A stretch of 64,000 bases of DNA from Cylindrospermum sp. NIES-4074 (GCA_003994795.1 AP018269.1:2786984-2850983), one strand, 5' to 3'; shown: positions 45,822-59,200, counted from the stretch's first letter. A program made the numbers and translations. The notes: generated by a model not told the origin, from the letters alone.

Positions 45822-46077
45822 GGACGGTGTTGATTCCTCAAAGCCTTGAAGCAACTAGGTTTATACTCAGCAACGCCAGTCCGACGCCACTTGCTTCAAC
45901 GGGGGGAACCCCCGCAACGCAGTGGCTCCTCAAGTCGGGAAACCCGCCCACGCGGCTGGCTCCTCAGCACTCAGCACTCAGCACTCAGCACTCAGCACTC
46001 AGCACTCAGCACTCAGCACTCAGCACTCAGCACTCAGCACTCAGCACTCAGCACTCAGCACTCAGCACTTTGCCATA
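45822..46077. repeat. Long interspersed repeat, right copy, with 15 heptamers
   Basis: The first 141 nt (45822-45962) match the reverse complement of 37235-37375 without a visible difference. Then 15 perfect CTCAGCA units follow (45963-46067), against three in the other copy, and the end TTTGCCATAGCA. The heptamer tract is a short-tandem-repeat locus that should vary between strains. Confidence 0.88.
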
Positions 46078-46125
46078 GCAAATGCAAATCCTACAATCTC
46101 TGTGTTTTTCGCGAACTTGTCCAAG

Positions 46126-46848
46126 CTATGCCACTAAACCAGAACGTAAGGCCCTTACAGCCGCTTGAGTACGATCATCAGCACAGAGTTTGTTCAGGAT
46201 ATTGCGAACATGAGTTTTGACTGTCCCAACTGTAATATAAAGTTTCTCAGCAATTTGCCCATTGCTACACCCAGCCACAATCAACTCTAAAATTTCCAAT
46301 TCCCGTTGAGTTAGGGGGTAGGTTTCCAAAACTTGTTCATACTCTGTTGCCAATGCCTCAATTTTCACAGTTTTAGGCTTATCAGACGGTTGGCTATCCC
46401 CTGGGATGCCTTGTCGCATCTTTCGCAACACCACATTGGCAATTGCTGGGTCAATCCAAGAATTACCGCCGTAAGTTGCTTGTATGGCTTCAGTCAGTTT
46501 GTTGATGCTTGTTTCCTTCATGTAATAAGAATCAGCCCCCGCCGCAAAAGCAGCAAGAACTGCATCTTCTGTATGATCCATTGTTAAGATCAGAATCTTC
46601 GTCGCCGTTTGCCCAGTCTCAGCTTGGTAGCGCCTAAACTTGCGGGTCAGTTCGATGCCGTCCAAGTCTGGCAAACCAATATCTACCACAGCTACATCTG
46701 GTTTAGCAGTTTCCAAAAGTTTTAGTCCTTGGGTTGCATTTGCCGCCTCACCAATCACTCTCAACCCGCTGTGAGACTGTAATGCAGCTCTTAGCCCCAT
46801 TCTGGTTAAATCATGATCTTCAATTAAAAGAATGCTAATTTCACTCAT
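46126..46848 (-). CDS. NarL/LuxR-family response regulator
   Basis: The ATG at 46848 follows GGGAG at good spacing (240 aa). A receiver domain has the phosphorylated Asp in PDVAVVDIGLPDLDG near residue 53 and the Lys in YYMKE. A C-terminal LuxR-type helix-turn-helix has LTQRELEILELIVAGCSNGQ and TVGTVKTHVRNIL. It is a DNA-binding output regulator. No partner kinase is adjacent on the same strand; kinases lie 1.6 kb away on the other. Confidence 0.93.
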   Translation of the reverse strand: MSEISILLIEDHDLTRMGLRAALQSHSGLRVIGEAANATQGLKLLETAKPDVAVVDIGLPDLDGIELTRKFRRYQAETGQTATKILILTMDHTEDAVLAAFAAGADSYYMKETSINKLTEAIQATYGGNSWIDPAIANVVLRKMRQGIPGDSQPSDKPKTVKIEALATEYEQVLETYPLTQRELEILELIVAGCSNGQIAEKLYITVGTVKTHVRNILNKLCADDRTQAAVRALRSGLVA

Positions 46849-47165
46849 TGGTACTCCCACTTTTCCGTAGTTGCATCTCTAAAGTTATGACCTTTTATAA
46901 GTGGTTTTTTCTATTTTCCCAAACCAAAGATAGATGATTTATTCCCCAGTGTGCATCCACCGATAGAAATAAACATTTTCCTCTTTTTTCGTATTAGATG
47001 GAGGTAAAAATCTAGCTGGAGATATATGGCTATTGCCTCAAAAACTATGAAATATTGAGACGAACGCAAAATCCTACTCCTCCTTTGTAATGATTCTACC
47101 TTCATTCGTCAAGAACATTTTTAATATTATCTTCTTGTACAAAAGTTTAAAAAAAGCCGACAAAA

Positions 47166-47520
47166 ATGGATAAATTAGTACAGGTCGCAGCACTCTTACG
47201 ACCAAGTAAGCTGCCTTTGAGGGCTATGTTTCACCAAATCTTTCAATTTGTGGGATCAATCGAGCAGCCTACCATTCTCATCAACGTAAATCAGACAGTG
47301 TTAGATTTTGTTGGATTCACCAGGAGTAGAGTGATTGGTCGTCCCCGCAAGGAAACTTGTGAGTGGACAATCTCAATCATAAAATCAGTCAAAAGCACTG
47401 CAAGATGCGATCGCCTACCCAACCCAAGCACTTGCTCATTTCCAGATCAGTCTTGGGGATTGCTGCAAAAGCTTTTTCAACAGTTGCTAGTGGTAGGTAT
47501 TGCCAGCGTGATGTTTTCTG
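47166..47520 (+). pseudogene. Degenerate PAS-domain sensor remnant
   Basis: The frame shows a PAS start (EQPTILINVNQTVLDFVGFTRSRVIGRP) and then loses coherence. After the TISII segment a different frame gives the expected PAS continuation QSKALQDAIAYPTQALAHFQISLG, so at least one frameshift has occurred around 47385-47395. No kinase domain follows. It is probably the leftover of a PAS sensor kinase. Confidence 0.6.
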
Positions 47521-48435
47521 AGGCTTCCGCTACCCGACATAACTATTGTAGATTACTGGAATATTCCTGAATTGGGCGTATCCATCCAGAATTCTCTGTG
47601 GTGCATATTGGCCCATTGCTTAAGGAGGTGATTCACTCCCTCACAAGGTAGCTCCTGGAACACCCAGCCTGATCACCAAAAGATTTGTCAGAATCTTTGT
47701 GTCAATAGGGGGCAAAGTTCTGCAACTTTGCCGTGGCTCACAATGCTCCAAACATTTTCCGACCATGACCATCCTCAGTTGTTTGTGAGCTTCCAAACTA
47801 GAAAAACACATGATCGCTGAGAAAATAGTTGAAACAGCAGGAGGTACGATTATTTTGAATTCACAAGATGTATACAGTATTTTCCACCTTACCTAGACTA
47901 AACGATCTAGTGAGTAAAACTGCTCAAGCTTCTGGTACACAATGTTTGTGTGCAACTCTCACTAATGACTGAGGACGAGCACTCACTTACTCATTTACAA
48001 TTGGGTTGAAGCTGAATAAAGTATTTTATTTGACTTTATGGAGGTTTGTTAGGCTTTGGCAGATGCTTATTTTCACCAGGTTAACTGCTAAGGGTTTTGG
48101 TTTTGCTGGATTTGATTATGCCAAAAATGGGTAGGATTTAATTTCTCTAAGAATTATGTTCTCACCGAGAATTAAGCGCATTATCTATAATTCCCAGGAT
48201 AAATTCAAAATAAGTGAGAAATACACAGCCTAAATGGTGGTTGATCTACATATCCTAAAACCCATACATAACTTCGCTGATTTACAGGAGATGATAGCAG
48301 CCCTTAATTACAATTAGATATTGCGCTAAATGCCTTAGTTAATCAATACCTAAAAGTTGTAAATTGTTTAGTTAGATAGATTGAAAATAGAAATGCTATA
48401 CATCAACCTATGTTTGACAGCGAAAATAAAAACAG
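47521..48435. other. Gene-free region before a sensor kinase
   Basis: About 900 bases with stops in all frames. I see no repeat element, tRNA or clear hairpin. It may contain further decayed remains of the PAS protein and the promoter of the kinase at 48436. Confidence 0.4.
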
Positions 48436-49770
48436 ATGGAAGAGACGCTGAAAATTTTGGTTGTAGACGATGATGAAGTAGACCGCATGGCAGTACGTCT
48501 AGCCCTGATTAAAACAGGAGTTCGGATGGAACTGACTGAGATAGGTGACGGCAATGAAGCCATCTCTATTCTCGGAGATAGAACCTATGACTGCGTTTTC
48601 CTCGACTATCGCTTACCAGACCAAGATGGCTTGACTTTAATTCACAAGCTACGCTCTTCAGAAATCAAAGTTCCTTTAGTCATCTTGACAGATCAAGGAG
48701 ATGAACTAATCGCTGTCGAATTGATGAAAGCTGGTGCTACAGACTATCTATCTAAATCTAGGGTATCATCAGAAAACTTAGCACAGATTTTGCGAAATGC
48801 AATTCGGTTACATCGCGCTGAAATGAAAGCAGCTTTAGCAAATCAGCAACTCAGAGAAAGTCATGAGCTACTCATCCGCAAAAACCAAGAATTAGAGAAA
48901 CAACGACAACAAATTCAGCTACAAAACTTGAAGCTATTAGAAGCATCACGTCTAAAATCTCAGTTTTTAGCCACCATATCTCACGAGTTGCGGACTCCCA
49001 TGAATGCCATCATTGGATTTTCGCAAATATTACTGCGTCCCAAATTCGGTCAACTTACGCATCAGCAAGCAGATATGGTAGAGCGAATTCTGAATAATGG
49101 TAAACACTTACTGATGCTAGTGAATGAAGTCCTCGATTTTTCCAAACTTGAAGCCGGAAGATTAGAGTTAAAACCAGAAATATTTGATTTATCAAAGGTG
49201 ATAAATACGACGATAGCAGAAATACGCTCCTTAGCTGAAGCAAAAAAGTTGTCTTTGCTAGTTCACACTGAATTACCAAACACTCTAGTGTTTAACGATC
49301 CAGCACGTGTGCGTCAAATTTTAATTAATCTGCTCTCCAACGCGATTAAATTCACCGAATCTGGGGGGATTTGGGTTGAGGTTAAAGAAATGCCCCCCAA
49401 TCGAGTCACAATTACTGTTCGAGATTCAGGTATTGGTATAGCTCCCAGAGATTTCAAACATATTTTTGAAGCATTTCGGCAAGTCGATCAGACTATCACC
49501 CGTAAATATCCAGGAACGGGTTTAGGTTTAGCTATTATTGATTCCCTAGTGCAAATGATGGGGGGAAAAATCATTCTCGAAAGTCAATTGGGAGTCGGTT
49601 CAATGTTTAAAATTGAACTACCACGTCAAATAACATCACCAACCTTAGCGGTTGATGTTACAGCTTTACACTTGGATGGGGACGAGATTTTTTATTCTAC
49701 CCAGAATTCTCACCAGTCTCCATCTACATCTAGCAAAGCATCGGTGGGGTATCCTCACCTCAAACTATAG
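48436..49770 (+). CDS. Receiver-histidine kinase hybrid
   Basis: The 444-aa protein has an N-terminal receiver domain (ILVVDDDEVDRMA, DCVFLDYRLPDQDG, Lys in YLSKS), then a coiled coil (about 130-175). HisKA follows with ATISHELRTPMNAIIGFSQI and HATPase with LINLLSNAIKF, DSGIGIAP and GTGLGLAI. It has no membrane segment, so it is soluble and probably works in a phosphorelay. The next kinase starts 27 nt after its stop. Confidence 0.92.
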   Translation: MEETLKILVVDDDEVDRMAVRLALIKTGVRMELTEIGDGNEAISILGDRTYDCVFLDYRLPDQDGLTLIHKLRSSEIKVPLVILTDQGDELIAVELMKAGATDYLSKSRVSSENLAQILRNAIRLHRAEMKAALANQQLRESHELLIRKNQELEKQRQQIQLQNLKLLEASRLKSQFLATISHELRTPMNAIIGFSQILLRPKFGQLTHQQADMVERILNNGKHLLMLVNEVLDFSKLEAGRLELKPEIFDLSKVINTTIAEIRSLAEAKKLSLLVHTELPNTLVFNDPARVRQILINLLSNAIKFTESGGIWVEVKEMPPNRVTITVRDSGIGIAPRDFKHIFEAFRQVDQTITRKYPGTGLGLAIIDSLVQMMGGKIILESQLGVGSMFKIELPRQITSPTLAVDVTALHLDGDEIFYSTQNSHQSPSTSSKASVGYPHLKL

Positions 49771-49797
49771 ATTACTTTCAAAAAAAGTTGATAAGTC

Positions 49798-50922
49798 ATG
49801 TCTGTTGTCGAAAGTTCTAAGATTGACCGTATCCTCGCCGTTGATGATACTAGAGATAATCTCATTTTGGTGCAAACAATTTTAGAGAGTGAAGGGTATG
49901 AGATTGACTTAGTGAGCGATGGTACAGCAGCTTTACAACAGGTGGAACAAGCTCCACCCGATTTGATTCTGCTGGATGTGATGATGCCAGGGATGGATGG
50001 TTATGAAGTGACACGTCGCATACGTAACAACCCTGAACTCAGCTATATTCCGATTTTGCTGATCACTGCTTTTCACGAATCTAGTGTTGTTGAAGGTTTA
50101 GATGCTGGTGCTGACGATTTTATTCGTAAACCATTTGATACAGATGAATTACTAGCAAGAGTGCGATCGCTACTGCGTCTCAAGCACAGTATCGACGAAC
50201 AACAAAAGATGACACGTCAACGGGAAGACTTTGTTTCCCGTCTCACTCATGATCTACGAACACCCCTAGTAGCTGCCGATCGCATGCTCAGTTTGTTTGA
50301 TCAAGAAACATTCTGCAAAATATCGCCAGAAATGAAACAGGCGATCGCAGTGATGATTCGCAGTAACCAAAATTTAATGCAAATGGTCAACACCTTGCTA
50401 GAAGTCTATCGCTTCGAGGCCGGGAAAAAAACCTTAAATTGGGACGACTGCGATTTGCGGGAGATAGCTGAAGAAGTAGTCAGTGAACTAACTCCCCTCG
50501 CTAGTGAAAAAAACTTGACTCTGAAAATAGACCTTCATAATTTAGAGCAACTAGGAGATAACGCTGGTGTCGTCTTAGGCGATCGCTTGGAACTGCGACG
50601 AGTTTTGAACAACTTAATCGGTAATGCCATCAAATTTACAGATACAGGTGGCATAGAAATCCGCATTTTTGAAACATCAGCCACTACTACTGATAAAGAT
50701 GGAGTAACAATCGAAGTTGCAGATACAGGTTATGGCATAGCTCCCGAAGACCAAGGAACTATTTTTGAGCGATTTCGTCAAGGGAGAAATAAACGCTCAG
50801 GTAGTGGATTGGGACTGCATCTCTCCCGCCGCATAGTAGAAGCCCACAGTGGCACTATTAAAGTTACCTCTGAACTAGGCAAAGGTAGTACATTTACAGT
50901 ACAGCTACCAAAACACACTTAA
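49798..50922 (+). CDS. Receiver-histidine kinase hybrid (second)
   Basis: The 374-aa protein has a receiver (ILAVDDTRDNL, DLILLDVMMPGMDGYE, FIRKPFD), HisKA with VSRLTHDLRTPLVAADR and HATPase with LNNLIGNAIKF, DTGYGIAPED and GSGLGLHL. It resembles its upstream neighbour in layout but is clearly distinct in sequence. The two are probably one operon and may exchange phosphate; the stand-alone receiver downstream on the other strand may be a partner. Confidence 0.92.
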   Translation: MSVVESSKIDRILAVDDTRDNLILVQTILESEGYEIDLVSDGTAALQQVEQAPPDLILLDVMMPGMDGYEVTRRIRNNPELSYIPILLITAFHESSVVEGLDAGADDFIRKPFDTDELLARVRSLLRLKHSIDEQQKMTRQREDFVSRLTHDLRTPLVAADRMLSLFDQETFCKISPEMKQAIAVMIRSNQNLMQMVNTLLEVYRFEAGKKTLNWDDCDLREIAEEVVSELTPLASEKNLTLKIDLHNLEQLGDNAGVVLGDRLELRRVLNNLIGNAIKFTDTGGIEIRIFETSATTTDKDGVTIEVADTGYGIAPEDQGTIFERFRQGRNKRSGSGLGLHLSRRIVEAHSGTIKVTSELGKGSTFTVQLPKHT

Positions 50923-50944
50923 ATTTTCCTAGACAGGGTTCTCT

Positions 50945-51394
50945 CTAACACATCTCAAAAGCCGAGTGAGAATCTAATTTCCCATAGAGCAAACTGTGAA
51001 TAATCGCCTCTAAATCCTCAATCATGTAGGGTTTGCTAATGTAGGCATTAAAACCCGCCCTGATGATGCGTTCACGATCCTCGCTACCAGCTAAAGCCGT
51101 AACCGCTACCACTGGAATATCGCAAGTTAAAGGTTCTCGCTTCAAATGGCGCACAATATCCAGACCACTAAGACCCGGTAACAAAATATCTAACATAATT
51201 AAGTCTGGCTGATACTCTTTAGCCACGACCAAAGCGGTGGAACTTTCAGCCTGACAAATAAATCTACAGCCAAGTGACTCAAGGGCATAACTAATCAGCA
51301 GTAAGCTATCGTCATGATCTTCCACTGCCAAAACCAAGGGCCGCCGAGAGTAGTGCTTTTTTTGATCACCCATGAATGAATGTGCCAGATACAT
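50945..51394 (-). CDS. Single-domain receiver (CheY-like)
   Basis: The 149-aa protein is one receiver domain (VLAVEDHDDSLLLISYALE, DLIMLDILLPGLSGLD, AYISKPYMIEDL). No output domain is present, so it may relay phosphate from the kinases opposite. Two starts are possible: 51394 with GGAG upstream, or 51373 (MGDQKK). It converges on the kinase at 49798. Confidence 0.88.
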   Translation of the reverse strand: MYLAHSFMGDQKKHYSRRPLVLAVEDHDDSLLLISYALESLGCRFICQAESSTALVVAKEYQPDLIMLDILLPGLSGLDIVRHLKREPLTCDIPVVAVTALAGSEDRERIIRAGFNAYISKPYMIEDLEAIIHSLLYGKLDSHSAFEMC

Positions 51395-52732
<1,338 letters not shown>

Positions 52733-52749
52733 GCAATATTACAAGCTTC

Positions 52750-52875
<126 letters not shown>

Positions 52876-52910
52876 ACCAATAAATAATCTCACTTTCTTA
52901 ATTGAGATAA

Positions 52911-53360
<450 letters not shown>

Positions 53361-53430
53361 TGGGTAAAATGCTTTTCTGATATAAGAATATCGCCCTCTT
53401 TTCAAGATTTTATTTTGATAATTGGCATTT

Positions 53431-53543
53431 GTTGCTGCGCCCTCATCTAGGAAGCTTACATTCTCTTAAAAACTGAACTTAAAATAGAGCCTTACGTCTG
53501 AAGCCGTCTTCAGGCTTATGCTTCCTCTAACTTGCGTGGTGAC
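53431..53543 (+). ncRNA. Y-RNA-like RNA 3 without an obvious tRNA domain
   Basis: GTTGCTGCGC (53431-53440) pairs over 10 positions, with G-U pairs, with GCGTGGTGAC (53534-53543). The conserved CCCTCATCTA and CTAACTTG strands are present, and the inner helix is GGAAGC/GCTTCC, a compensatory change relative to RNAs 1 and 2. The loop region holds a CTGAAG-CCGT-CTTCAG hairpin. It lies 155 nt upstream of the Ro60-like gene. Confidence 0.75.
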
Positions 53544-53686
53544 TATTAATGCTAAATCTGCACAAATTAATTGTCTTTATCTGGGTGGATAAATTTTAAA
53601 ATTCCACTTAGGTAAACTTGTGAAATAGATTTAGCTATCACCTGCAAAGCTTGCAACATCTGCCTCCTGAGTCGGCTTCATTTTAG

Positions 53687-55132
<1,446 letters not shown>

Positions 55133-55237
55133 TCTGTGTAGACTCGGCGATGAATTTTCATTTAACAAAGGTATGGGGTGTAGGGAATCCTGACAAATCA
55201 TCCCTACATCCTAGACCTGCAAATAGGAGGCAAAATA

Positions 55238-55885
55238 GTGGCAATATCTGCACAAGTAGTGAAAGAACTGCGTGATAAAACTGGCGCGGGGATGATGAAT
55301 TGTAAACAAGCGCTGCAAGAAACGAATGGAGATTTTACTAAAGCGATCGCCTGGTTACGTCAGAAAAGTCTTGTAACTCCTACCAATACGCGCATTACAA
55401 CAGAAGGATTGATTGGTAGTTACATTCATACTGGTGGTAAAGTCGGGGTGCTACTGGAAGTCAACTGTGAAACTGACTTTGTTAGCCGCAGTGAAGAATT
55501 TCAAACCTTGGTGCGGGATCTCGCTATGCAAATTGCAGCTTATGCCAATATTGAGTATGTCAAGGTGCTAGACATTCCGGCGGAAATTATCGCTCAGGAA
55601 CAGGAAATCGAAATTGGACGGGATGACTTGGCGAAAAAACCAGACAATATCAAAGAAAAGATTATTCAAGGACGGATTGAAAAACGTCTGAAAGATATGT
55701 CCTTGCTGGATCAGCCATTCATTCGTGATCAAAGTATCACAGTGGAACAGCGCATTAAGCAAGCGATCTCCAAACTTGGTGAAAACATCCAAGTCCGTCG
55801 CTTTCACCGCTTTGTCTTGGGTGAAGGTATCGAAAAGCCAGAAAGCAACTTTGCTCAAGAAGTAGCCGCCCAAATCGGTAGCTAA
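55238..55885 (+). CDS. tsf: Elongation factor Ts or EF-Ts paralogue
   Basis: The start is GTG at 55238, 7 nt after AGGAGG. The 215-aa protein has the UBA-like start ([26 protein letters not shown]), the core [23 protein letters not shown] and the C-terminal [19 protein letters not shown]-Ts exchanges GDP on EF-Tu. Cyanobacterial tsf genes usually follow rpsB (S2), which is absent here, and the segment after the UBA domain ([20 protein letters not shown]) is unusual. A second, specialised EF-Ts linked to the Ro60 cluster is therefore possible. Confidence 0.87.
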   Translation: MAISAQVVKELRDKTGAGMMNCKQALQETNGDFTKAIAWLRQKSLVTPTNTRITTEGLIGSYIHTGGKVGVLLEVNCETDFVSRSEEFQTLVRDLAMQIAAYANIEYVKVLDIPAEIIAQEQEIEIGRDDLAKKPDNIKEKIIQGRIEKRLKDMSLLDQPFIRDQSITVEQRIKQAISKLGENIQVRRFHRFVLGEGIEKPESNFAQEVAAQIGS

Positions 55886-56034
55886 TCATGATAACAGTAA
55901 TAGAGTGGGAAAAACTCACTCTATTACCATATCTGTTTTTCAAATTAAACCTAGCTTCAAATTAGCCGAGAGCCTAATTTTCACATCTCACAAATTTATT
56001 GCTGGAACTGGATAATTAGTATTTAAATTCCACA

Positions 56035-56616
56035 ATGGAAAAACAAATCTTTGCAGACTTTGATGAGCAAGGAATTTTTGTATATCAAGCATTCAAGCCT
56101 ACCATTGCTGATGAAGCTGTGCGTCAAGGAACTTTTGGTAAAGGTTTTAACTTAGAAAGAATGACTTGGATTAAGCCTTCCTTTGGCTGGATGCTTTACC
56201 GTTCTGGCTACGCAACTAAGCATAGACAAGAACGCATCCTCAAAATAAAACTTACCCATGAAGGCTTTCAGACAATTATTTCTCAGGCTATACCGACATT
56301 ATTTGACCCAAATATATTTACTTCTGAAGATGAATGGCGGCAAAATTTACAACATTCAGAAGTGCGCTATCAATGGGACCCGGATCGGGACTTATCATTG
56401 CGAAAATTAGAACGTCGAGCGCTGCAAATAGGAATTCGTGGTAGCATAGTCCAAAAATATGTTAATACCTGGATTCTAGGAGTTGAGGATGTAACTGAAT
56501 TAGCTCATGCGATAAAAGCAACTATTGAGAAACAGCAAAAAGAAATGCCAAAATTTCCTCAAGAATGCTTGTATGAGGTAAATCCAGCTATTCAAAAAAT
56601 ATTAGGAATAAAATAA
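56035..56616 (+). CDS. DUF4291-family protein
   Basis: The 193-aa protein matches the DUF4291 pattern: IFVYQAFKPTIADEAVRQGTFG, MTWIKPSFGWMLYRSGYATK, QERILKIKL and the C-terminal VRYQWDPDRDLSLRKLERRALQIG. Its biochemical activity is unknown. It lies 150 nt downstream of the EF-Ts gene on the same strand and closes the Ro60 cluster; co-function with it is a positional guess. Confidence 0.85.
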   Translation: MEKQIFADFDEQGIFVYQAFKPTIADEAVRQGTFGKGFNLERMTWIKPSFGWMLYRSGYATKHRQERILKIKLTHEGFQTIISQAIPTLFDPNIFTSEDEWRQNLQHSEVRYQWDPDRDLSLRKLERRALQIGIRGSIVQKYVNTWILGVEDVTELAHAIKATIEKQQKEMPKFPQECLYEVNPAIQKILGIK

Positions 56617-56708
56617 AGAATTAGTAAATTAGTAAATTAATACATTAAATCATACAATAAATCTCCCCCTTTCCTATCAAGAAAGGGGGTTAGTTTCATA
56701 ACTTGCTG

Positions 56709-56810
56709 TCAAAACTCCTCTTCCTCTTCATAAAACCAAACTTCTGCCAAAAGTGATAAGCCAATCAGCCAAACAAAGAAGAAGACAGAAAACCAAACTA
56801 TTTCCATCAT
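56709..56810 (-). CDS. 33-aa single-span membrane protein
   Basis: The frame starts with two ATG (56810 and 56807), preceded by AAGGAG at good spacing. The product has a Trp/Phe/Leu-rich membrane span (IVWFSVFFFVWLIGLSLLAE) and a strongly acidic end (EEEEEF). The Shine-Dalgarno and clean span support a real small protein of the type found in photosynthetic or respiratory complexes. I cannot assign it to a known subunit. Confidence 0.55.
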   Translation of the reverse strand: MMEIVWFSVFFFVWLIGLSLLAEVWFYEEEEEF

Positions 56811-57017
56811 GGCTATTAACTCCTTGAACTCAGCAAAGAGACCTCTTTAATTTATCAAAAATTTAATATAGTTAAGTAAATTGCAACAAAGTGTAAAATA
56901 ATAACTGTATGCCTACACCTTTAAAATTATTTACTGGTGTATACTGTGCTTTTGCACGACCTATATGAGATCAAAAATTCTCTTCTTTATTCTCAAAGTC
57001 AAGAAAAATCATGTCAG

Positions 57018-57440
57018 TCACTTCTGAGATAAATATCGTTGCAGATGGTCTAGTAATGGGTTGATGGTTCTTTCTTGAATGTTATGGGGTGGGTTCCATT
57101 CCACCCATTGATAGCTAATGTGTCCATCTAATTTTACTTTCACATCTTCTTTGAGTAATCCTAAAAATATCACTAAAGTTTTCTCGATTTTCTCACCAGG
57201 AAATCGCTTATAACGAGTTTTATAGATATCAGTAAAACGAAAATCTGGATCAATATCTATGTCATTAGCTTGTATTCCCGTTTCTTCATATAATTCACGT
57301 AAGGCACAAGTCAAATCATCTTCACCTGATTCTAAATGACCTTTTGGTAAGTCGTAGCGTTCAGGATAGCGCAATAATAAAAAACTCATTTGTGGTTGTA
57401 ATCGCATCACAATTACACCACAAGACTTTAGTTTTCGCAT
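57018..57440 (-). CDS. Nudix hydrolase (diadenosine polyphosphate type)
   Basis: The 140-aa protein has the Nudix box G-x5-E-x7-REUxEExGU realised as GHLESGEDDLTCALRELYEETGI (split over about residues 35-57), preceded by RYPERYDLPKGHL. The typical Ap4A-hydrolase surroundings are present. The likely reaction is cleavage of Ap4A or similar nucleoside polyphosphates. It shares strand and an 18-nt gap with the AAA gene upstream. Confidence 0.88.
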   Translation of the reverse strand: MRKLKSCGVIVMRLQPQMSFLLLRYPERYDLPKGHLESGEDDLTCALRELYEETGIQANDIDIDPDFRFTDIYKTRYKRFPGEKIEKTLVIFLGLLKEDVKVKLDGHISYQWVEWNPPHNIQERTINPLLDHLQRYLSQK

Positions 57441-57458
57441 ATTCTCTTAGGAGATTTT

Positions 57459-58661
57459 TTAGACATATCGCTCAGTGAACTCACACATCAAATCTACCCT
57501 ACCTTTACGTAACATAGCTGGATCTAACCGTTCAGTGGTGTTGCAAGTCATCAAAATCACTAACCGCTGCTTCATTTGGATACCAGATTCATCAATTACA
57601 CTTTGATATAAAGTGCCATCCAACAAACTCAAAATATGTTCAGTTTTGTTATTGTATTGCGCTACTTCTGACGCCCGATTTTGTGCTAAATTATCAGCTT
57701 CATTGATGACAATACAAATCCGCTCTAAATAAGTTGGCGGCACAAAATTGGCAATTGCATCATGATCTAAAATGAAGATTACAAACCCTAATGGTACAAG
57801 AATTTCTTTAGCAACTGCCTGTGTCCATGCTGTTTTCCCTGTACCTGGTTCTCCATGTACCACAACTGCTAACTGATTTTGATTCAGAATTGTCTGCTGC
57901 ACAGAGTCAGTAAAGTTTTGAATATCCGCCGGAAAAGTCCGAATGGGAAATTGACTGTAAACTTTGCCTACACGACTTTGATATCCACTCAGCATCACTG
58001 CCAAATCATAAGTAGCTTTGTTAATTAATGGCGTCAAATCCTGCGCTAATAAAGTATATTGTCTCCTGCCGCGATCATAAGGGTCAATTTGTAGCCAAAC
58101 GTCATATCTTGCCCAGTAAGCATAAACTGTATTAATAACGTCTAGACGTTCCCAATTAGCAAATTTCTCTACAGGAAAATAGAAATCTCTTTCTGAGTAA
58201 TACTGCGTAATAATGTCAGGTCGTCCCAATAAATTTAAGACTCGCAAAACAGTAATTTCTTGTAATCGATTGAGAACATAGTCAATAGGGATACTGTTCC
58301 GGCTGACAAACTGCAAGATAGGCGTTTCTGTACTCAAAACTTCTTTGTAGCGTTGATCGGGCATCAAAGGTTCTGGTGTCACATAATTCCAAAACTTTTG
58401 GAATTCACCACGGGTATAATCTGAAGCTACATTTAATATATTTGCCCACCAAGAATAATCTTTTCTGCCTAAAGCATCAGCATAATAACTTACTAGATTA
58501 ATACTTTTTTGGGATAACTCCTGAGTATCATGAGATACAATTTCCCAGAAATAACCCCAATCAAAGTCACGATGAAATGGTCGCCAACCGCTGGATAGCA
58601 AGCTTTGACGTTTACCGTTCCCGGAACTGCCTTCGTTGTTTCTAAAATAATCAAAATCCAT
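57459..58661 (-). CDS. AAA-family ATPase
   Basis: The 400-aa protein has an N-terminal helical region of about 240 residues and a C-terminal AAA domain with Walker A HGEPGTGKTAW and Walker B ICIVINEADN. The arginine-finger region CNTTERLDPAMLRKGRVDLM is also present. The N-terminal domain (WYYFDYFRN..., ALGRKDYSWWANIL) is not recognised. Cyanobacterial relatives act as protein remodellers, but the partner is unknown. It has a gene-free upstream region. Confidence 0.82.
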   Translation of the reverse strand: MDFDYFRNNEGSSGNGKRQSLLSSGWRPFHRDFDWGYFWEIVSHDTQELSQKSINLVSYYADALGRKDYSWWANILNVASDYTRGEFQKFWNYVTPEPLMPDQRYKEVLSTETPILQFVSRNSIPIDYVLNRLQEITVLRVLNLLGRPDIITQYYSERDFYFPVEKFANWERLDVINTVYAYWARYDVWLQIDPYDRGRRQYTLLAQDLTPLINKATYDLAVMLSGYQSRVGKVYSQFPIRTFPADIQNFTDSVQQTILNQNQLAVVVHGEPGTGKTAWTQAVAKEILVPLGFVIFILDHDAIANFVPPTYLERICIVINEADNLAQNRASEVAQYNNKTEHILSLLDGTLYQSVIDESGIQMKQRLVILMTCNTTERLDPAMLRKGRVDLMCEFTERYV

Positions 58662-58949
58662 GTTTTCGGTTGTGCAGTAATGGTCGAATTATTCTGTTTT
58701 GACCAGGAGGTTGTACCCAACTTTTACCGTACTATAAACTACTTGCGGGCAAGTCGCCAGAGCAAAGCGTTCATCACTTAAAAGGAACTCTGCTCTTTAA
58801 AGGATAGCTAGGTATTGATGTAATACAAGAATATTACACTGTAATTGAATGCGTCAAGGTTCTTGGTCAAGATATCTACTACGGACAATTGTAGAACTGA
58901 CGCATGGGGAGAAAGATTTAAGGTTGATTTTCGCAGTCCCAAACGCTAG

Positions 58950-59200
58950 TAGGACTTACGCAGTGACAGAAAACACTAAATATGTAGTGTTAGTTAAGTC
59001 TCTTATGGGGTGCGTATTCAGAAATTAAAAATTAAGAATTAAAAATTAAAGCACTAACTTTTGAGGTTGTCATTTTTAATTTGTAGTTTTTAATTGGAGC
59101 AGAGCGACTGACGCACCCTACAAAGCCATGTTCAAAAGCCGGAAATGACCAATTATCGTTGATTCATCTCATGTTCAATTTGTATAGTGCGTAAGTCCTA
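58950..59200. mobile_element. MITE-like element with TAGGACTTACGCA ends
   Basis: TAGGACTTACGCA (58950-58962) is inverted at 59188-59200, and GCTAG flanks both sides (58945-58949, 59201-59205), a likely 5-bp target duplication. The interior has no gene but contains AATTAAAAATTAA-type low complexity, the GACGCACCCTAC hairpin family and GAAATGACCAATTATC, also seen near 52070. Same ends as the element at 44131. Confidence 0.75.

Noticed and set aside
45963-46067. CRISPR array
   Set aside because: The repeats are 7 nt and directly adjacent without spacers. No CRISPR array was seen anywhere in the window.
45827-46220. Three frames of repeated STQHSAL or SALSTQH
   Set aside because: Each is generated by the heptamer array; seven is not a multiple of three, so all frames look the same.
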